Shown piece by piece: positions 9,435 through 17,632 of a DNA stretch of 64,000 nt. Position 1 is the stretch's first letter. Every line of letters starts with the position of its first letter. The notes under the pieces are model-generated. The model was given only the letters and a program-made list of their open reading frames with translations. It searched no databases and was not told where the DNA came from. A program made the translations under genes and the position numbers. The stretch is from the NCBI GenBank assembly GCA_000161775.1, contig GG704596.1, positions 88,775-152,774 on the forward strand. The letters run 5' to 3'. This stretch comes from Ruegeria lacuscaerulensis ITI-1157 (GTDB taxonomy: Bacteria; Pseudomonadota; Alphaproteobacteria; Rhodobacterales; Rhodobacteraceae).

Positions 9435-9902
9435 TCAGTTCGAATGCTTCATGTGGCCGTCCTGGCGCTCGAGATCGACCGGGATTTCGACCTGCACCTC
9501 GCCGGCCTGCTCGAACACCAGCGTGACCGGAATTTTCGCACCCTGCTCGAACGGCTTTTTGATTCCCATGAACATCACGTGGTCACCGCCACGTTGCAGC
9601 ATGTGGGCTTCTCCGGCCGGGATGGCAAAGCCTTCCTCGACCTGCATCATCTTGGCGACGCCGTTCTCGTCGATCTTGTGCGTGTGCAGCTCGACTCGGG
9701 CGGCGACCTCCGACTGGGCTGAAACCAACCGGTCATCGGTGTCGCCGGTGTTCTTGATCATCATGAATGCCGCACCGGCCTTGGCGTTCATGCCCGAGGA
9801 CCGGGCATAGGCATCCTCGACCGAGATGATGCTGTCGGCAAAAGCGGCGGTGGACAGGACGGCAGCGGCCAAAGTGGCCAGAAAGGTGGGTTGGAAGCGC
9901 AT
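9435..9902 (-). CDS. Periplasmic copper chaperone PCu(A)C family
   Basis: A 155-residue exported protein with a signal peptide ending ...AAFA-DS. The PCu(A)C copper-binding pattern is visible: an early His (HTHKIDENG), Met residues in VAKMMQVEEG, then HMLQRGGDHVMFMG with the His-x-Met pair. The cupredoxin-like fold hands Cu(I) to cytochrome c oxidase in well-studied relatives, and oxidase assembly genes lie at the far end of this window. The C terminus ends in a His/Met-rich tail (DGHMKHSN) that may also bind metal. It is 44 bases behind the DUF2946-like gene and probably in the same operon. Confidence 0.9.
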   Translation of the reverse strand: MRFQPTFLATLAAAVLSTAAFADSIISVEDAYARSSGMNAKAGAAFMMIKNTGDTDDRLVSAQSEVAARVELHTHKIDENGVAKMMQVEEGFAIPAGEAHMLQRGGDHVMFMGIKKPFEQGAKIPVTLVFEQAGEVQVEIPVDLERQDGHMKHSN

Positions 9903-9946
9903 TTGGGCCTCTCCTTGAAACGTGTCTGAATGTTCTGGAAACGGTT

Positions 9947-10297
9947 TCAGACGCGAACCGGAGGCCCCCTTGCCGGTTGACCGTGGACCCGCGCGACCAC
10001 CAGATTCGATATTCCGCGCAGCGGGCCGGGCTGAACCCGATCCGGCGCCGACGGATGCGGTGATTGGTCCGCAAACACCGCCCCAAGAAGACTGAGAGCA
10101 TAGTCCGGGCAAAAATGCGGCGCCTTGGTCGGCTGGCCGTTCTCGTCCATGTAGACCACGACCGGCCCCGTGCCCGAACACAGCACCATCTGCCCCACGG
10201 CCCTGTCCATGCCGCGCGAAGCTGCAACGCTCTGCGCTGTCAGTGCGAGAAGCAGCGACAGGGCAATCGACAGGAAACTATGATTAACGCGGGTCAT
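9947..10297 (-). CDS. DUF2946-like small exported protein beside copper chaperone
   Basis: 116 residues with a signal peptide (about 1-26, MTRVNHSFLSIALSLLLALT then AQSVAA). The mature part keeps two Cys, in QMVLCSGTGPVVVYMDENGQ and HFCPDYALSL, which resembles the DUF2946 family found beside copper-handling genes. The tail is Pro/Arg-rich and probably flexible. The ATG at 10297 opens the signal peptide; an ATG at 10372 would add a non-conserved leader. A TTGCCG-N18-TATACC promoter-like pair lies immediately upstream. Role in copper handling is inferred from the neighbouring PCu(A)C gene only. Confidence 0.6.
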   Translation of the reverse strand: MTRVNHSFLSIALSLLLALTAQSVAASRGMDRAVGQMVLCSGTGPVVVYMDENGQPTKAPHFCPDYALSLLGAVFADQSPHPSAPDRVQPGPLRGISNLVVARVHGQPARGPPVRV

Positions 10298-10370
10298 CTT
10301 GCCCGAGGTATAGGCGTGATCGCGGAAATCCGGCAAGGGGATTGACCCGCCTGAGACAGTTTGGCGCTGC

Positions 10371-10403
10371 AAAAAACGGGGCGGCCAAAATGGGCTGCCC
10401 CGT
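10371..10403 (-). terminator. Rho-independent terminator behind the 47-codon gene
   Basis: An 11-bp stem (10376-10386 with 10393-10403, one G-U pair) and a 6-base loop, followed on the minus strand by a T-run of six. It starts 19 bases beyond the stop codon at 10422. Its position fits the end of the small gene rather than any larger one. Confidence 0.75.
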
Positions 10404-10421
10404 GTCCAGTCGTCAGGGAGG

Positions 10422-10565
10422 TCAGGAGAAATCGCGGTCGTCGCGCTGTGTCGTCAGGCCTGTGTGCAGGCGGTTCACCCGCCGTTGCATCCGGGTGCAA
10501 ATGGATACCGTCTCGACCAGAATTGTCGAAAGCACTGAAAGGAATTTGGAGGTTTTCGCAGACAT
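10422..10565 (-). CDS. Putative 47-residue protein in its own transcription unit
   Basis: The ATG at 10565 is preceded by GGAG seven bases away. The peptide has a hydrophobic, helix-prone first half (SKFLSVLSTILVETVSI) and a basic, polar second half (MQRRVNRLHTGL) ending in DDRDFS. I recognise no family. Reality is supported indirectly: a strong terminator lies just behind it and the upstream 100 bases contain three perfect inverted repeats. An in-frame ATG at 10595 could extend it by ten residues. It is also possible that the unit makes a small RNA and the frame is incidental. Confidence 0.45.
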   Translation of the reverse strand: MSAKTSKFLSVLSTILVETVSICTRMQRRVNRLHTGLTTQRDDRDFS

Positions 10566-10586
10566 TTCATCGCTCCGCCGCTGTAA

Positions 10587-10664
10587 TAAGTACATACTTA
10601 AGGAGATTCTCGCGCACTGTATGTGAACAATTTCACCGTTTGACGCGAAATTGTTTAGCGTCAA
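10587..10664 (-). promoter_or_regulatory. Three inverted repeats upstream of the 47-codon gene
   Basis: Three perfect palindromic elements lie within 78 bases: TAAGTA-N2-TACTTA (10587-10600), GTGAA-N4-TTCAC (10623-10636) and TTGACGC-N11-GCGTCAA (10640-10664). On the minus strand GTCAAA and TACAGT are 17 bases apart and enclose the middle repeat, which would place it as an operator between -35 and -10. The region is AT-richer than its surroundings. Confidence 0.5.
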
Positions 10665-10710
10665 GGATGCGCGCCCGCGAAGGCCCAAACCCGTGCAAAG
10701 ATGTCTGCGC

Positions 10711-10743
10711 AACGAAGAACCCCCGCGCCAACAGGCACAGGGG
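10711..10743 (-). terminator. Probable rpmB terminator
   Basis: A 10-bp GC-rich stem (10720-10729 with 10734-10743, two G-U pairs, 4-base loop) followed on the minus strand by TTCTTCGTT. It sits 25 bases beyond the rpmB stop codon. Confidence 0.55.
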
Positions 10744-10767
10744 CTGAAAATCAGATCTGAGAGGAAA

Positions 10768-11055
10768 TCATGCCGAGGCTTGCGCCTTGGCGATTTCCTT
10801 TTTCACTTTCAGTGCGTTGGGGGACAGATCCTCGTCCTTGGCCTTGGCCAGGAAGGCGTCCAGACCACCACGGTGGTCAACCGAACGCAGGGCAGCCGCC
10901 GAGATGCGCAGCTTGACGCCGCGGCCCAGGGTTTCCGACTGCAGCGTCACGTCGTTCAGGTTGGGCAGAAAGCGACGCTTGGTTTTGTTGTTGGCGTGGC
11001 TGACATTGTTGCCAGTCATCGGGCCTTTTCCGGTCAGTTCGCAACGACGCGACAT
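10768..11055 (-). CDS. rpmB: 50S ribosomal protein L28
   Basis: A 95-residue basic protein of the large ribosomal subunit. The conserved start [20 protein letters not shown] and the following [20 protein letters not shown] block identify L28 clearly, and the C-terminal helix ends in Ala/Lys-rich sequence as in other alphaproteobacteria. The ATG at 11055 gives the normal length. A good promoter and a terminator flank it, so it is probably monocistronic. Confidence 0.97.
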   Translation of the reverse strand: MSRRCELTGKGPMTGNNVSHANNKTKRRFLPNLNDVTLQSETLGRGVKLRISAAALRSVDHRGGLDAFLAKAKDEDLSPNALKVKKEIAKAQASA

Positions 11056-11149
11056 GGTTTCTTCCTTTGTTTCTGGTGGGCCGGGCATCCGCCCGCGTCC
11101 AAATCACAAGGGGCGCAACCCGAAGTCGCGCCCGAAAACTGGTTGGATG

Positions 11150-11178
11150 CGTTTAGTGGGAATCGCGGGAAGGGTCAA
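11150..11178 (-). promoter_or_regulatory. Putative rpmB promoter
   Basis: On the minus strand TTGACC (11173-11178) and TAAACG (11150-11155) are 17 bases apart. The expected start near 11143 leaves a leader of about 88 bases before the rpmB ATG. Confidence 0.6.
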
Positions 11179-11212
11179 GACGGGTTGCGCGAATTCTTTG
11201 CCCCCTGTTCGG

Positions 11213-12364
11213 TCAGGTTCCCGCACCCCAGTTTTCGGCCAGCAACGGCTTTGCGTTGCGCAGGTGCCGCGCGATCAAACGGGCCTGTTGGGGCCCGCGC
11301 GGAATGGTGCGCGCCGGGGTCGGCATGCGAACACCACCGGCCAGTTGCGGAAAAAGAGCGAGGATTTCTTCCCGCGCCTCCGCGCCCAGCGACCGCATCG
11401 CCTCGGGGCCCGTGAAAAGGCTTTCGGTCGGGGCGCCCTCGGCGAACACGATTCGGTGCCGGTCGAACAGAATGTGGTAATATTCCACCCCCGCTACGGA
11501 GTCATCCACGAAGATACCCGGCAGCGCGGTCAGCTTGATGGCGGGGATCAACGCCTGGTCCTGTCCGAACATGCGCCGCGCGATGGGGGACTGGGCCAGC
11601 ATGCGGTGTTGCCGCGACACCAGCAGATCGCGCGCAGGAAGCCCCGCTCCCAGCGCGCGCGCCATGATCCGCACCGGCATCAGTTTGGGGTTGTCGCAAA
11701 GCGCCGGGGCCGCAAGGCGACGGCGCCCGATCCATTGGATCGGCGCGGCCGCGCCCGACTCGGTACAAACCAGCGCCCCCGGCCGCAGATGCTGGACCGG
11801 CACCTCCCCCTGCGGGGTCAGAATCCGGGTGCCACGGACAAAGCAGGGGACGCCGGATCCGTTCTCGAACTGCGAATAGGTGATCGTTTGGCCCGACGGC
11901 AAGGCGAAGGTTCCGCTGGTCAGCGAGTAGCTTGTGCCATCAACCACCGTGAACGTGCCGAAGCTGCTGTCGGTGACGACCGTCCCGGCAGGCAGGTTGA
12001 GCGTATCGGTGCCCGACCCGCCCCGGATGTCGCCGGACACCGAGGTCGTCTGCAGGGTCAGCGTGTCATTGCCTCCGCCCAGGCGGATGTTGCCGATGGT
12101 CGAGCCTTGCAACGTCACGGTGTCGTCATCGCGGCCGGCATTCAGCTGACCACCGATGGTGCTGTTGACAATCGTCAGCGTGTCGATCCCGGCATTGCCG
12201 CGCACCGAACCGGAAATCGTACTGTTGGAAACGGTCACGACATCATTGCCGCCACGCGCGCGAATGTCGTCGATCGGGCTGCCCTGAGGGCTGCCGTTCA
12301 GCGTACCGTTGTCATTGGTGACATCGATGCTGTCATTGCCACTCGTCCCGTTGATATTGGGCAT
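11213..12364 (-). CDS. Beta-roll-like repeat protein with Hint domain
   Basis: 383 residues without a classical signal peptide. Residues 3-16 (NINGTSGNDSIDV) resemble an RTX start. Residues 42-121 hold four imperfect repeats of about 20 residues, each with an NSTI-like strand and a GG/RGN...D turn (GNAGIDT, GRDDDT, GGGNDT, GGSGTDT). From Cys174 (CFVRGTRILTPQGEVPV) to about 310 there is a Hint_2 domain with SRQHRML (His253) and a DRHRIVFAEG block. A 70-residue tail follows and no C-extein is seen. RTX-like turns point to calcium binding and type I secretion, which is inference. It is the second Hint protein in the window and shares the domain but not the N-terminal half with the first. Confidence 0.82.
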   Translation of the reverse strand: MPNINGTSGNDSIDVTNDNGTLNGSPQGSPIDDIRARGGNDVVTVSNSTISGSVRGNAGIDTLTIVNSTIGGQLNAGRDDDTVTLQGSTIGNIRLGGGNDTLTLQTTSVSGDIRGGSGTDTLNLPAGTVVTDSSFGTFTVVDGTSYSLTSGTFALPSGQTITYSQFENGSGVPCFVRGTRILTPQGEVPVQHLRPGALVCTESGAAAPIQWIGRRRLAAPALCDNPKLMPVRIMARALGAGLPARDLLVSRQHRMLAQSPIARRMFGQDQALIPAIKLTALPGIFVDDSVAGVEYYHILFDRHRIVFAEGAPTESLFTGPEAMRSLGAEAREEILALFPQLAGGVRMPTPARTIPRGPQQARLIARHLRNAKPLLAENWGAGT

Positions 12365-12480
12365 GATGGATGGACCCCGTCGATGCTGTCCGCCCCATGC
12401 ACAAGCGGCAAGGACCCGGATTTCACCCGCAGGCTACACCACAACACAAAGTTGTATCAAGAATTCAGTGCCCTGGCCGG

Positions 12481-13458
12481 TCAACCGGTTTGAAGCGTCG
12501 CCAACATCCGCTCGGCCGCAGCCGACGGGCTGAGCCGCCCAGCCCCGACCTCGGCGCCAAGACGCTCCAACTCGGCCCGGGCCTGCGGGGTCTCGAGCTT
12601 GGCCAGCAGCGCATGACGCACCTCCTGGTCGAACCAGTATCGGGCCTGTTCGGCGCGGTTGGCCTGCCAATGGCCGTTCTGCTTGCGCCAGTCGGCAAGG
12701 GCCTGCATCTCGGCCCAGGCCTGGTCCAGGCCGTGTTCCTCGACCGCTGAAACGGTCATCGCCTTGGGAAAGCCCTCGGGGTCCTGCGGGCGTTTGCGCA
12801 GCAGGCGCAGCGCCCCGGCATAATCGGCGCAGGTGCGGGTGGCAGTGGCTTTCAGGTCGCCGTCGGCTTTGTTCACAAGGATCATGTCGGCCATCTCCAT
12901 GATGCCGCGCTTGACGCCCTGCAATTCATCCCCGCCAGCCGGGGCCAACAACAGCAGGAACAGGTCGGACATTTCCGAAACCACGGTTTCCGACTGGCCC
13001 ACGCCCACCGTTTCAATCAGCACCACGTCGAACCCGGCCGCCTCGCACAGGGCGATGGCCTCGCGCGTGCGGCGGGCGACGCCGCCCAGATGGCTCTGGC
13101 TGGGCGAGGGGCGGATGAAGGCGTTCGGCTCGCGGCTGAGGCGTTCCATCCGGGTCTTGTCGCCCAGGATCGAGCCGCCCGACCGGGCCGAGCTGGGATC
13201 GACCGCCAGAACCGCCACCCGCAGCCCCTGCCCGATCAGCATCATGCCAAAACTCTCGATGAAAGTGGATTTGCCCACCCCCGGCGTTCCCGACAGGCCG
13301 ATGCGCAGCGCTTGCCGCCCGGCGCCCGACAGCGCGTCGAGCAGCTGCGCCGTCTGGGCGCGGTGATCGGCGCGGGTGCTTTCGACAAGGGTGATCGCGC
13401 GGGCCAGTGCCCGGCGGTCGCACTTGAGGATCCTGTCGGCAAGCTCGGCTGTGGTCAT
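12481..13458 (-). CDS. meaB: MeaB-like GTPase, methylmalonyl-CoA mutase chaperone
   Basis: A 325-residue cytoplasmic G3E-family P-loop GTPase. It protects and reloads B12-dependent methylmalonyl-CoA mutase with adenosylcobalamin. Walker A is GTPGVGKST at 57-65. The family blocks LAVDPSSARSGGSILGDKTR, PSQSHLGGVA, ETVGVGQSE and LVNKADGD are all present. The length fits. No mutase gene lies nearby, so the partner must be elsewhere. It is transcribed away from hrpB. Confidence 0.95.
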   Translation of the reverse strand: MTTAELADRILKCDRRALARAITLVESTRADHRAQTAQLLDALSGAGRQALRIGLSGTPGVGKSTFIESFGMMLIGQGLRVAVLAVDPSSARSGGSILGDKTRMERLSREPNAFIRPSPSQSHLGGVARRTREAIALCEAAGFDVVLIETVGVGQSETVVSEMSDLFLLLLAPAGGDELQGVKRGIMEMADMILVNKADGDLKATATRTCADYAGALRLLRKRPQDPEGFPKAMTVSAVEEHGLDQAWAEMQALADWRKQNGHWQANRAEQARYWFDQEVRHALLAKLETPQARAELERLGAEVGAGRLSPSAAAERMLATLQTG

Positions 13459-13584
13459 GGGTGGGGTCCTTCGTCGAAATCTGCCCTAGATGACGGCGGT
13501 GGGCCGGGTTTGTCCAGTACCGCCGGGCGCGGGATTTGACGCAGGCGTTCTGGACCTCGGCCGGGGCTTTGGCGATAAGGCGGC

Positions 13585-16035
13585 ATGACCCGTCTACCGA
13601 TCGACGATGCCCTGCCCGACCTGATCGCCGCGCTGCGCGCGCGCGGCCGCGCCGTGCTGCAGGCCCCGCCCGGCGCCGGCAAGACCACGCGCGTACCTCT
13701 GGCGATGCGCGACGCCGGCCTGTGCGACGGGCGCATCGTGATGCTGGAACCGCGGCGGCTGGCCGCCCGCGCCGCTGCCGAACGCATGGCCGAGACACTG
13801 GGCGAACGCGCGGGCCAGACCGTCGGCTATCGGGTGCGGGGCGAGGCGAAAGCGTCGAAAGCCACCCGGATCGAGGTGGTGACCGAAGGCATCCTGACCC
13901 GGATGCTGCAATCCGAACCCGACCTGCCCGGCGTTGGGGCGGTGATCTTCGACGAATTCCACGAACGCTCTTTGAACGCCGATCTGGGGCTGGCCCTGTG
14001 CCTTGAGGTCGCCGGCGCGCTGCGCGACGACCTGATCCTGCTGGCGATGTCGGCCACGCTGGATGCCGATCCGGTGGCGCAGTTGATGGACGCGCCGCTG
14101 GTGACATCCGAGGGGCGCAGTTTCCCGGTTCAGACCCGCTGGCTGAACCGCCCGCTGGGCCCGCAGGCGCGACGGCTGGACGCGTTGATCGACCTGGTGG
14201 TTCAGGCCGAGCGCGAGACCCGCGCCACCGGCGGCGGCATTCTGGTGTTTCTGCCCGGCGAGGGCGAGATCCGCCGGGCCGAGGTCGCGCTGACCGTTCG
14301 GTTGCCCGGCGATTGCGCGATCCGGCCGTTGTTCGGCGCCCTGCCCTTTGCCGCCCAGCGCGCCGCCCTTGCGCCGGCCGAGGCCGGGCGCAAGGTGGTG
14401 CTGGCCACCTCGATCGCCGAGACCTCGCTGACCATTCCGGACATCCGGGTGGTGGTGGACATGGGCCAGGCCCGCCGCGCGCGGTTCGATCCGGGCTCGG
14501 GCATGTCGCGGCTGGTGACCGAGCGCGTCACCCGCGCCGAGGCGACCCAGCGCGCGGGCCGCGCAGGCCGCGTGGCCGAAGGCCTGTGCTATCGCCTGTG
14601 GTCGAAGGGTGAGGAAGGCGCCCTGCCCGCCTTTCCGCCCGCCGAAATCGAAGCCGCCGACCTGACCGGCCTTGCGCTGGAACTGGCCTTGTGGGGGGCC
14701 GAGCCGCAGGATCTGGCCTTTCTGACGCCACCGCCCGAGGGGGCGCTGGCCGAGGCGCGCGCGCTGCTGCGGATGCTGGGCGCGCTGGACGGCAAGGGCC
14801 GGATCACCGAACATGGTCGCGCACTGGCTGGCCTGCCGCTGCATCCGCGGTTGGGGCACATGCTGGTCACGGCCGGCGCGCAGGCCGCCCCCCTTGCCGC
14901 CCTGATGGCCGAGCGCGACCCGTTGAAAGGCGCACCGGTTGACCTGTCGCTGCGGCTCGAGGCGCTGCGCGATCCGCGCGCCTATCAGCGCAACCGGGTC
15001 TGGCCCGCCAATCCCGGCGTTCTGGACCGGGTCCGGTCCGAGGCGAAACGGCTACGCGGCCAGATCAAGACCGATGGCGACCCGCTGAGCCCGGCGGCGA
15101 TGGCCGCGCTGGCCTATCCCGACCGGGTCGGACAGCGGCGAAAGGGCGACGCGCCGCGCTATGTGCTGTCGGGTGGCAAGGGTGTGGTGATGGACCCCGG
15201 CGACCCGCTGGCCGCGGCGCCGTATCTGGTGGCCATCGACACGGACGGCAACCCGCGCGAGGCCCGGCTGCGCATGGCCGCGCAGATTTCCGAGGCCGAG
15301 ATCCGCGCACTGTTCGCCGACCAGATCGAATGGGTCGAGGCCTGCGCCTGGTCGAAACGGGACCGCCGGGTGGTGGCCCGGCGGCAGGAACGGTTCGGGG
15401 CGCTGGTGCTGGATGACCGCATCTGGAAGGACGTGCCCGACGAGTCCGTGGCCCGCGCGATGCTGGACGGCGTGCGCGATCTGGGCCTGCGGCTGGAGGG
15501 CAAGGCCGCGCGACTGGCCGCGCGGGTCGAGCTGGTGCGGGCGGCGGGCGTCGACCTGCCCGATTTCTCGGAAAACGGGCTGATGGACACACTTGAGGAC
15601 TGGCTTCTGCCGATGCTGACCGGCGTGCGCAGTGCCGAGGATTGGAAGCGGTTCGACCTGCTGCCCGCCCTTCAGGCGCGGCTGAGTTGGGACCAGATGC
15701 AGGAACTGGACCGCCGCGCGCCCCCGGCCTTCGTCACGCCGCTGGGGCGCAAGGTTCCAATCGATTATGGCAAGGCGGTGCCCGAAATCGCCGTTCGCCT
15801 GCAGGAGATGTTCGGGGTCACCCAGCGCCCTATTGTGGGCGACGAGCCGCTGAAGATCACCCTTCTGTCGCCCGCGCAGCGCCCGATCCAGATCACCCGC
15901 GACCTGCCGGGGTTCTGGGCCGGGTCCTATGCCGATGTGCGCAAGGACATGCGCGCGCAATACCCCAAGCACCCCTGGCCCGAGGACCCGACCCGGGCCG
16001 ATCCGACCCTGCGGGCCAAACGCAGGGGTGCTTGA
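13585..16035 (+). CDS. hrpB: ATP-dependent helicase HrpB
   Basis: An 816-residue DEAH-box helicase. Walker A is APPGAGKTT (27-35), motif II is DEFH (123-126), followed by SAT (MSATLDADPV), ATSIAETSLTIP and the QRAGRAGR motif VI. The long C-terminal region contains the HrpB-specific domain, ending in DLPGFWAGSYADVRKDMRAQ. Length matches HrpB (about 810-830). The precise RNA substrate is not established for the family. It is divergent from meaB and followed 71 bases later by a Nudix gene. Confidence 0.95.
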   Translation: MTRLPIDDALPDLIAALRARGRAVLQAPPGAGKTTRVPLAMRDAGLCDGRIVMLEPRRLAARAAAERMAETLGERAGQTVGYRVRGEAKASKATRIEVVTEGILTRMLQSEPDLPGVGAVIFDEFHERSLNADLGLALCLEVAGALRDDLILLAMSATLDADPVAQLMDAPLVTSEGRSFPVQTRWLNRPLGPQARRLDALIDLVVQAERETRATGGGILVFLPGEGEIRRAEVALTVRLPGDCAIRPLFGALPFAAQRAALAPAEAGRKVVLATSIAETSLTIPDIRVVVDMGQARRARFDPGSGMSRLVTERVTRAEATQRAGRAGRVAEGLCYRLWSKGEEGALPAFPPAEIEAADLTGLALELALWGAEPQDLAFLTPPPEGALAEARALLRMLGALDGKGRITEHGRALAGLPLHPRLGHMLVTAGAQAAPLAALMAERDPLKGAPVDLSLRLEALRDPRAYQRNRVWPANPGVLDRVRSEAKRLRGQIKTDGDPLSPAAMAALAYPDRVGQRRKGDAPRYVLSGGKGVVMDPGDPLAAAPYLVAIDTDGNPREARLRMAAQISEAEIRALFADQIEWVEACAWSKRDRRVVARRQERFGALVLDDRIWKDVPDESVARAMLDGVRDLGLRLEGKAARLAARVELVRAAGVDLPDFSENGLMDTLEDWLLPMLTGVRSAEDWKRFDLLPALQARLSWDQMQELDRRAPPAFVTPLGRKVPIDYGKAVPEIAVRLQEMFGVTQRPIVGDEPLKITLLSPAQRPIQITRDLPGFWAGSYADVRKDMRAQYPKHPWPEDPTRADPTLRAKRRGA

Positions 16036-16106
16036 ATACCGCCTGTCAGATTGATATCTCTCGCCGTCTGGAAGTCAGAACAACAAAAAAACGGCAGGCA
16101 CCCGCA

Positions 16107-16562
16107 ATGACATGGCTGCACAAATTCTGGGAGGGGGTCTTGAAACCCCTGTTTCAGCGTCCGCGCCTCGTGCAGTTCGCGGCGCTGTGTACCCGTGGCG
16201 ATGGCCCCGATACGCAGGTGCTGCTGGTTACCAGCCGCGACACCGGGCGGTGGATCATTCCCAAGGGCTGGCCGATTGACGGGCTGAACGGGGCCGAGGC
16301 GGCGGCGCAGGAGGCCTGGGAAGAGGCCGGCGTGCGCAACGCCGAGGTCGATCCAGAGCCGGTCGGCAGCTACTGCTACGGCAAGGTCCGCAAAAGCGGC
16401 GTGATCGATCCGGTCTGCACCACGGTCTATCGGTTGCGGGTCACCGACCTGGCCGATGAATTTCCCGAAATGCACGAACGCACCCGCGAGTGGGTCTCGC
16501 CGCAAGAGGCGTCCGAACGCGTCCATGAACCAGAGCTGAAAAAGCTGCTGTTGAGGATCTAA
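16107..16562 (+). CDS. Nudix hydrolase (DIPP-like), first of two paralogs
   Basis: A 151-residue Nudix hydrolase. The Nudix box region is IPKGWPIDGLNGAEAAAQEA followed by WEEAGV (residues 51-76). The catalytic EAxxEExGV core is present, but the first conserved Glu position reads Leu60 and the Arg of the REU triad reads Gln68. The IPKGWP entry resembles diphosphoinositol-polyphosphate-type Nudix enzymes, so a phosphorylated diphosphate is a plausible substrate. Its stop overlaps that of the converging reductase gene by four bases. A closely similar gene lies at 47.5 kb. Confidence 0.85.
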   Translation: MTWLHKFWEGVLKPLFQRPRLVQFAALCTRGDGPDTQVLLVTSRDTGRWIIPKGWPIDGLNGAEAAAQEAWEEAGVRNAEVDPEPVGSYCYGKVRKSGVIDPVCTTVYRLRVTDLADEFPEMHERTREWVSPQEASERVHEPELKKLLLRI

Positions 16563-17554
16563 CCGCCGGTACCGCTCAGCCCGGCACGGATCTGATCGGC
16601 GGTCAGCGGACCCGTCTCGCCCCGTGTGATCAGCCCGGCCACCCGGTCGCAGATCGGGGTCGGCGTGCCGGTTTCGCGGCCCAGGCGAATGATCTCGCCC
16701 TGCAGGCTGTCGATTTCGGTCGGGCGACCGGCATCCAGATCATAGGCCATCGAGGTCCGCGCGGCGGGGTCGATCGTCAGCATCCGTGCCGCGATGCGCG
16801 AAAACAGCGGCGTGGGCAAGCGCAGGATATACGGCGTCATCCATGACGGCAGCGGCGTGGTCGAGGCCACGGAGCGCCCGGAGGCGGCCAGAACCGCCAG
16901 CGCCTCGGCCATCTGATCGGCCATCAGACGGCGCCAGTCGCGGTTCAAAAGCTGTTCGCGCAGGGTCAGGCCCGACAGCGCGTTCAGCGCGTTGTTGAGG
17001 TTGATGACCAGCTTGCCCCATTGCACCGCCTCGATCCCGTCGGTTTCGGTGACGGGCAGATCGGGCGAGGACAGGCGGCGGGCCAGCGCGCCGGGCCCGG
17101 ACTGGACCACGATGTCGCCGGATGTCGCGCGATGCCAGGTGGCCGGACCGGCAGGCACCACGTTGAACGGCACCATCCCGGCGCGCACGTCCCGCCCGGG
17201 CAGCGCGGTGCGCAGCGTGCGGGCGTTTTCCATCCCGTTCTGCCACGAAATGACCGGGGCCGCAGCCGGGGCGTGCGCGGCGATCAGGCGGGCCATCTCG
17301 GCGGTGGCGCCGGTTTTCACCGTGACCAGAACCAGATCGGCGTCGGACAGGCAGGCAGGGCCTTCAGACAGGGTCAGACGCTCAGCGGGGATCGTTTTGC
17401 GCATGCCGGAATAGTCGGTCACGGTCAGCCCGTTCCGCCGGATCGAGTCCAGCACCCGCGCCCGGCCCAGCAGCGTGACGTGGTGGCCGGCATCGGCCAG
17501 CAGCCCCCCGCAATAGCATCCGATGCTGCCCGCGCCCGCGATCACCAGTTTCAT
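16559..17554 (-). CDS. Ketopantoate reductase (PanE/ApbA) family protein
   Basis: A 331-residue oxidoreductase. The N terminus has the NADPH-binding GAGSIGCYCGGLLADAGH motif, followed by the VTVKTG and WQNGMEN blocks of ketopantoate reductases. In the second domain, KLVINLNNALNALSG carries the conserved Lys and Asn. If it is a true PanE it makes pantoate for coenzyme A, but many relatives reduce other 2-keto acids, and no pan genes are nearby. The ATG at 17554 starts exactly at the Rossmann strand. Confidence 0.82.
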   Translation of the reverse strand: MKLVIAGAGSIGCYCGGLLADAGHHVTLLGRARVLDSIRRNGLTVTDYSGMRKTIPAERLTLSEGPACLSDADLVLVTVKTGATAEMARLIAAHAPAAAPVISWQNGMENARTLRTALPGRDVRAGMVPFNVVPAGPATWHRATSGDIVVQSGPGALARRLSSPDLPVTETDGIEAVQWGKLVINLNNALNALSGLTLREQLLNRDWRRLMADQMAEALAVLAASGRSVASTTPLPSWMTPYILRLPTPLFSRIAARMLTIDPAARTSMAYDLDAGRPTEIDSLQGEIIRLGRETGTPTPICDRVAGLITRGETGPLTADQIRAGLSGTGG

Positions 17555-17632
17555 GCCGCCCCCTTCCGATTTGCCGCCAAGGATCGCCGGGATCCCTCGG
17601 GCAAGCAAGCCGGGCGAGCGCTGACGTGACGT

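Noticed and set aside
5100..12364. The two Hint proteins as inteins
   Set aside because: No host protein sequence continues after the Hint domain and no homing endonuclease is inside.
13594..14859. Long open frame opposite hrpB
   Set aside because: Antisense to a clear helicase gene with conserved motifs; no signature of its own.
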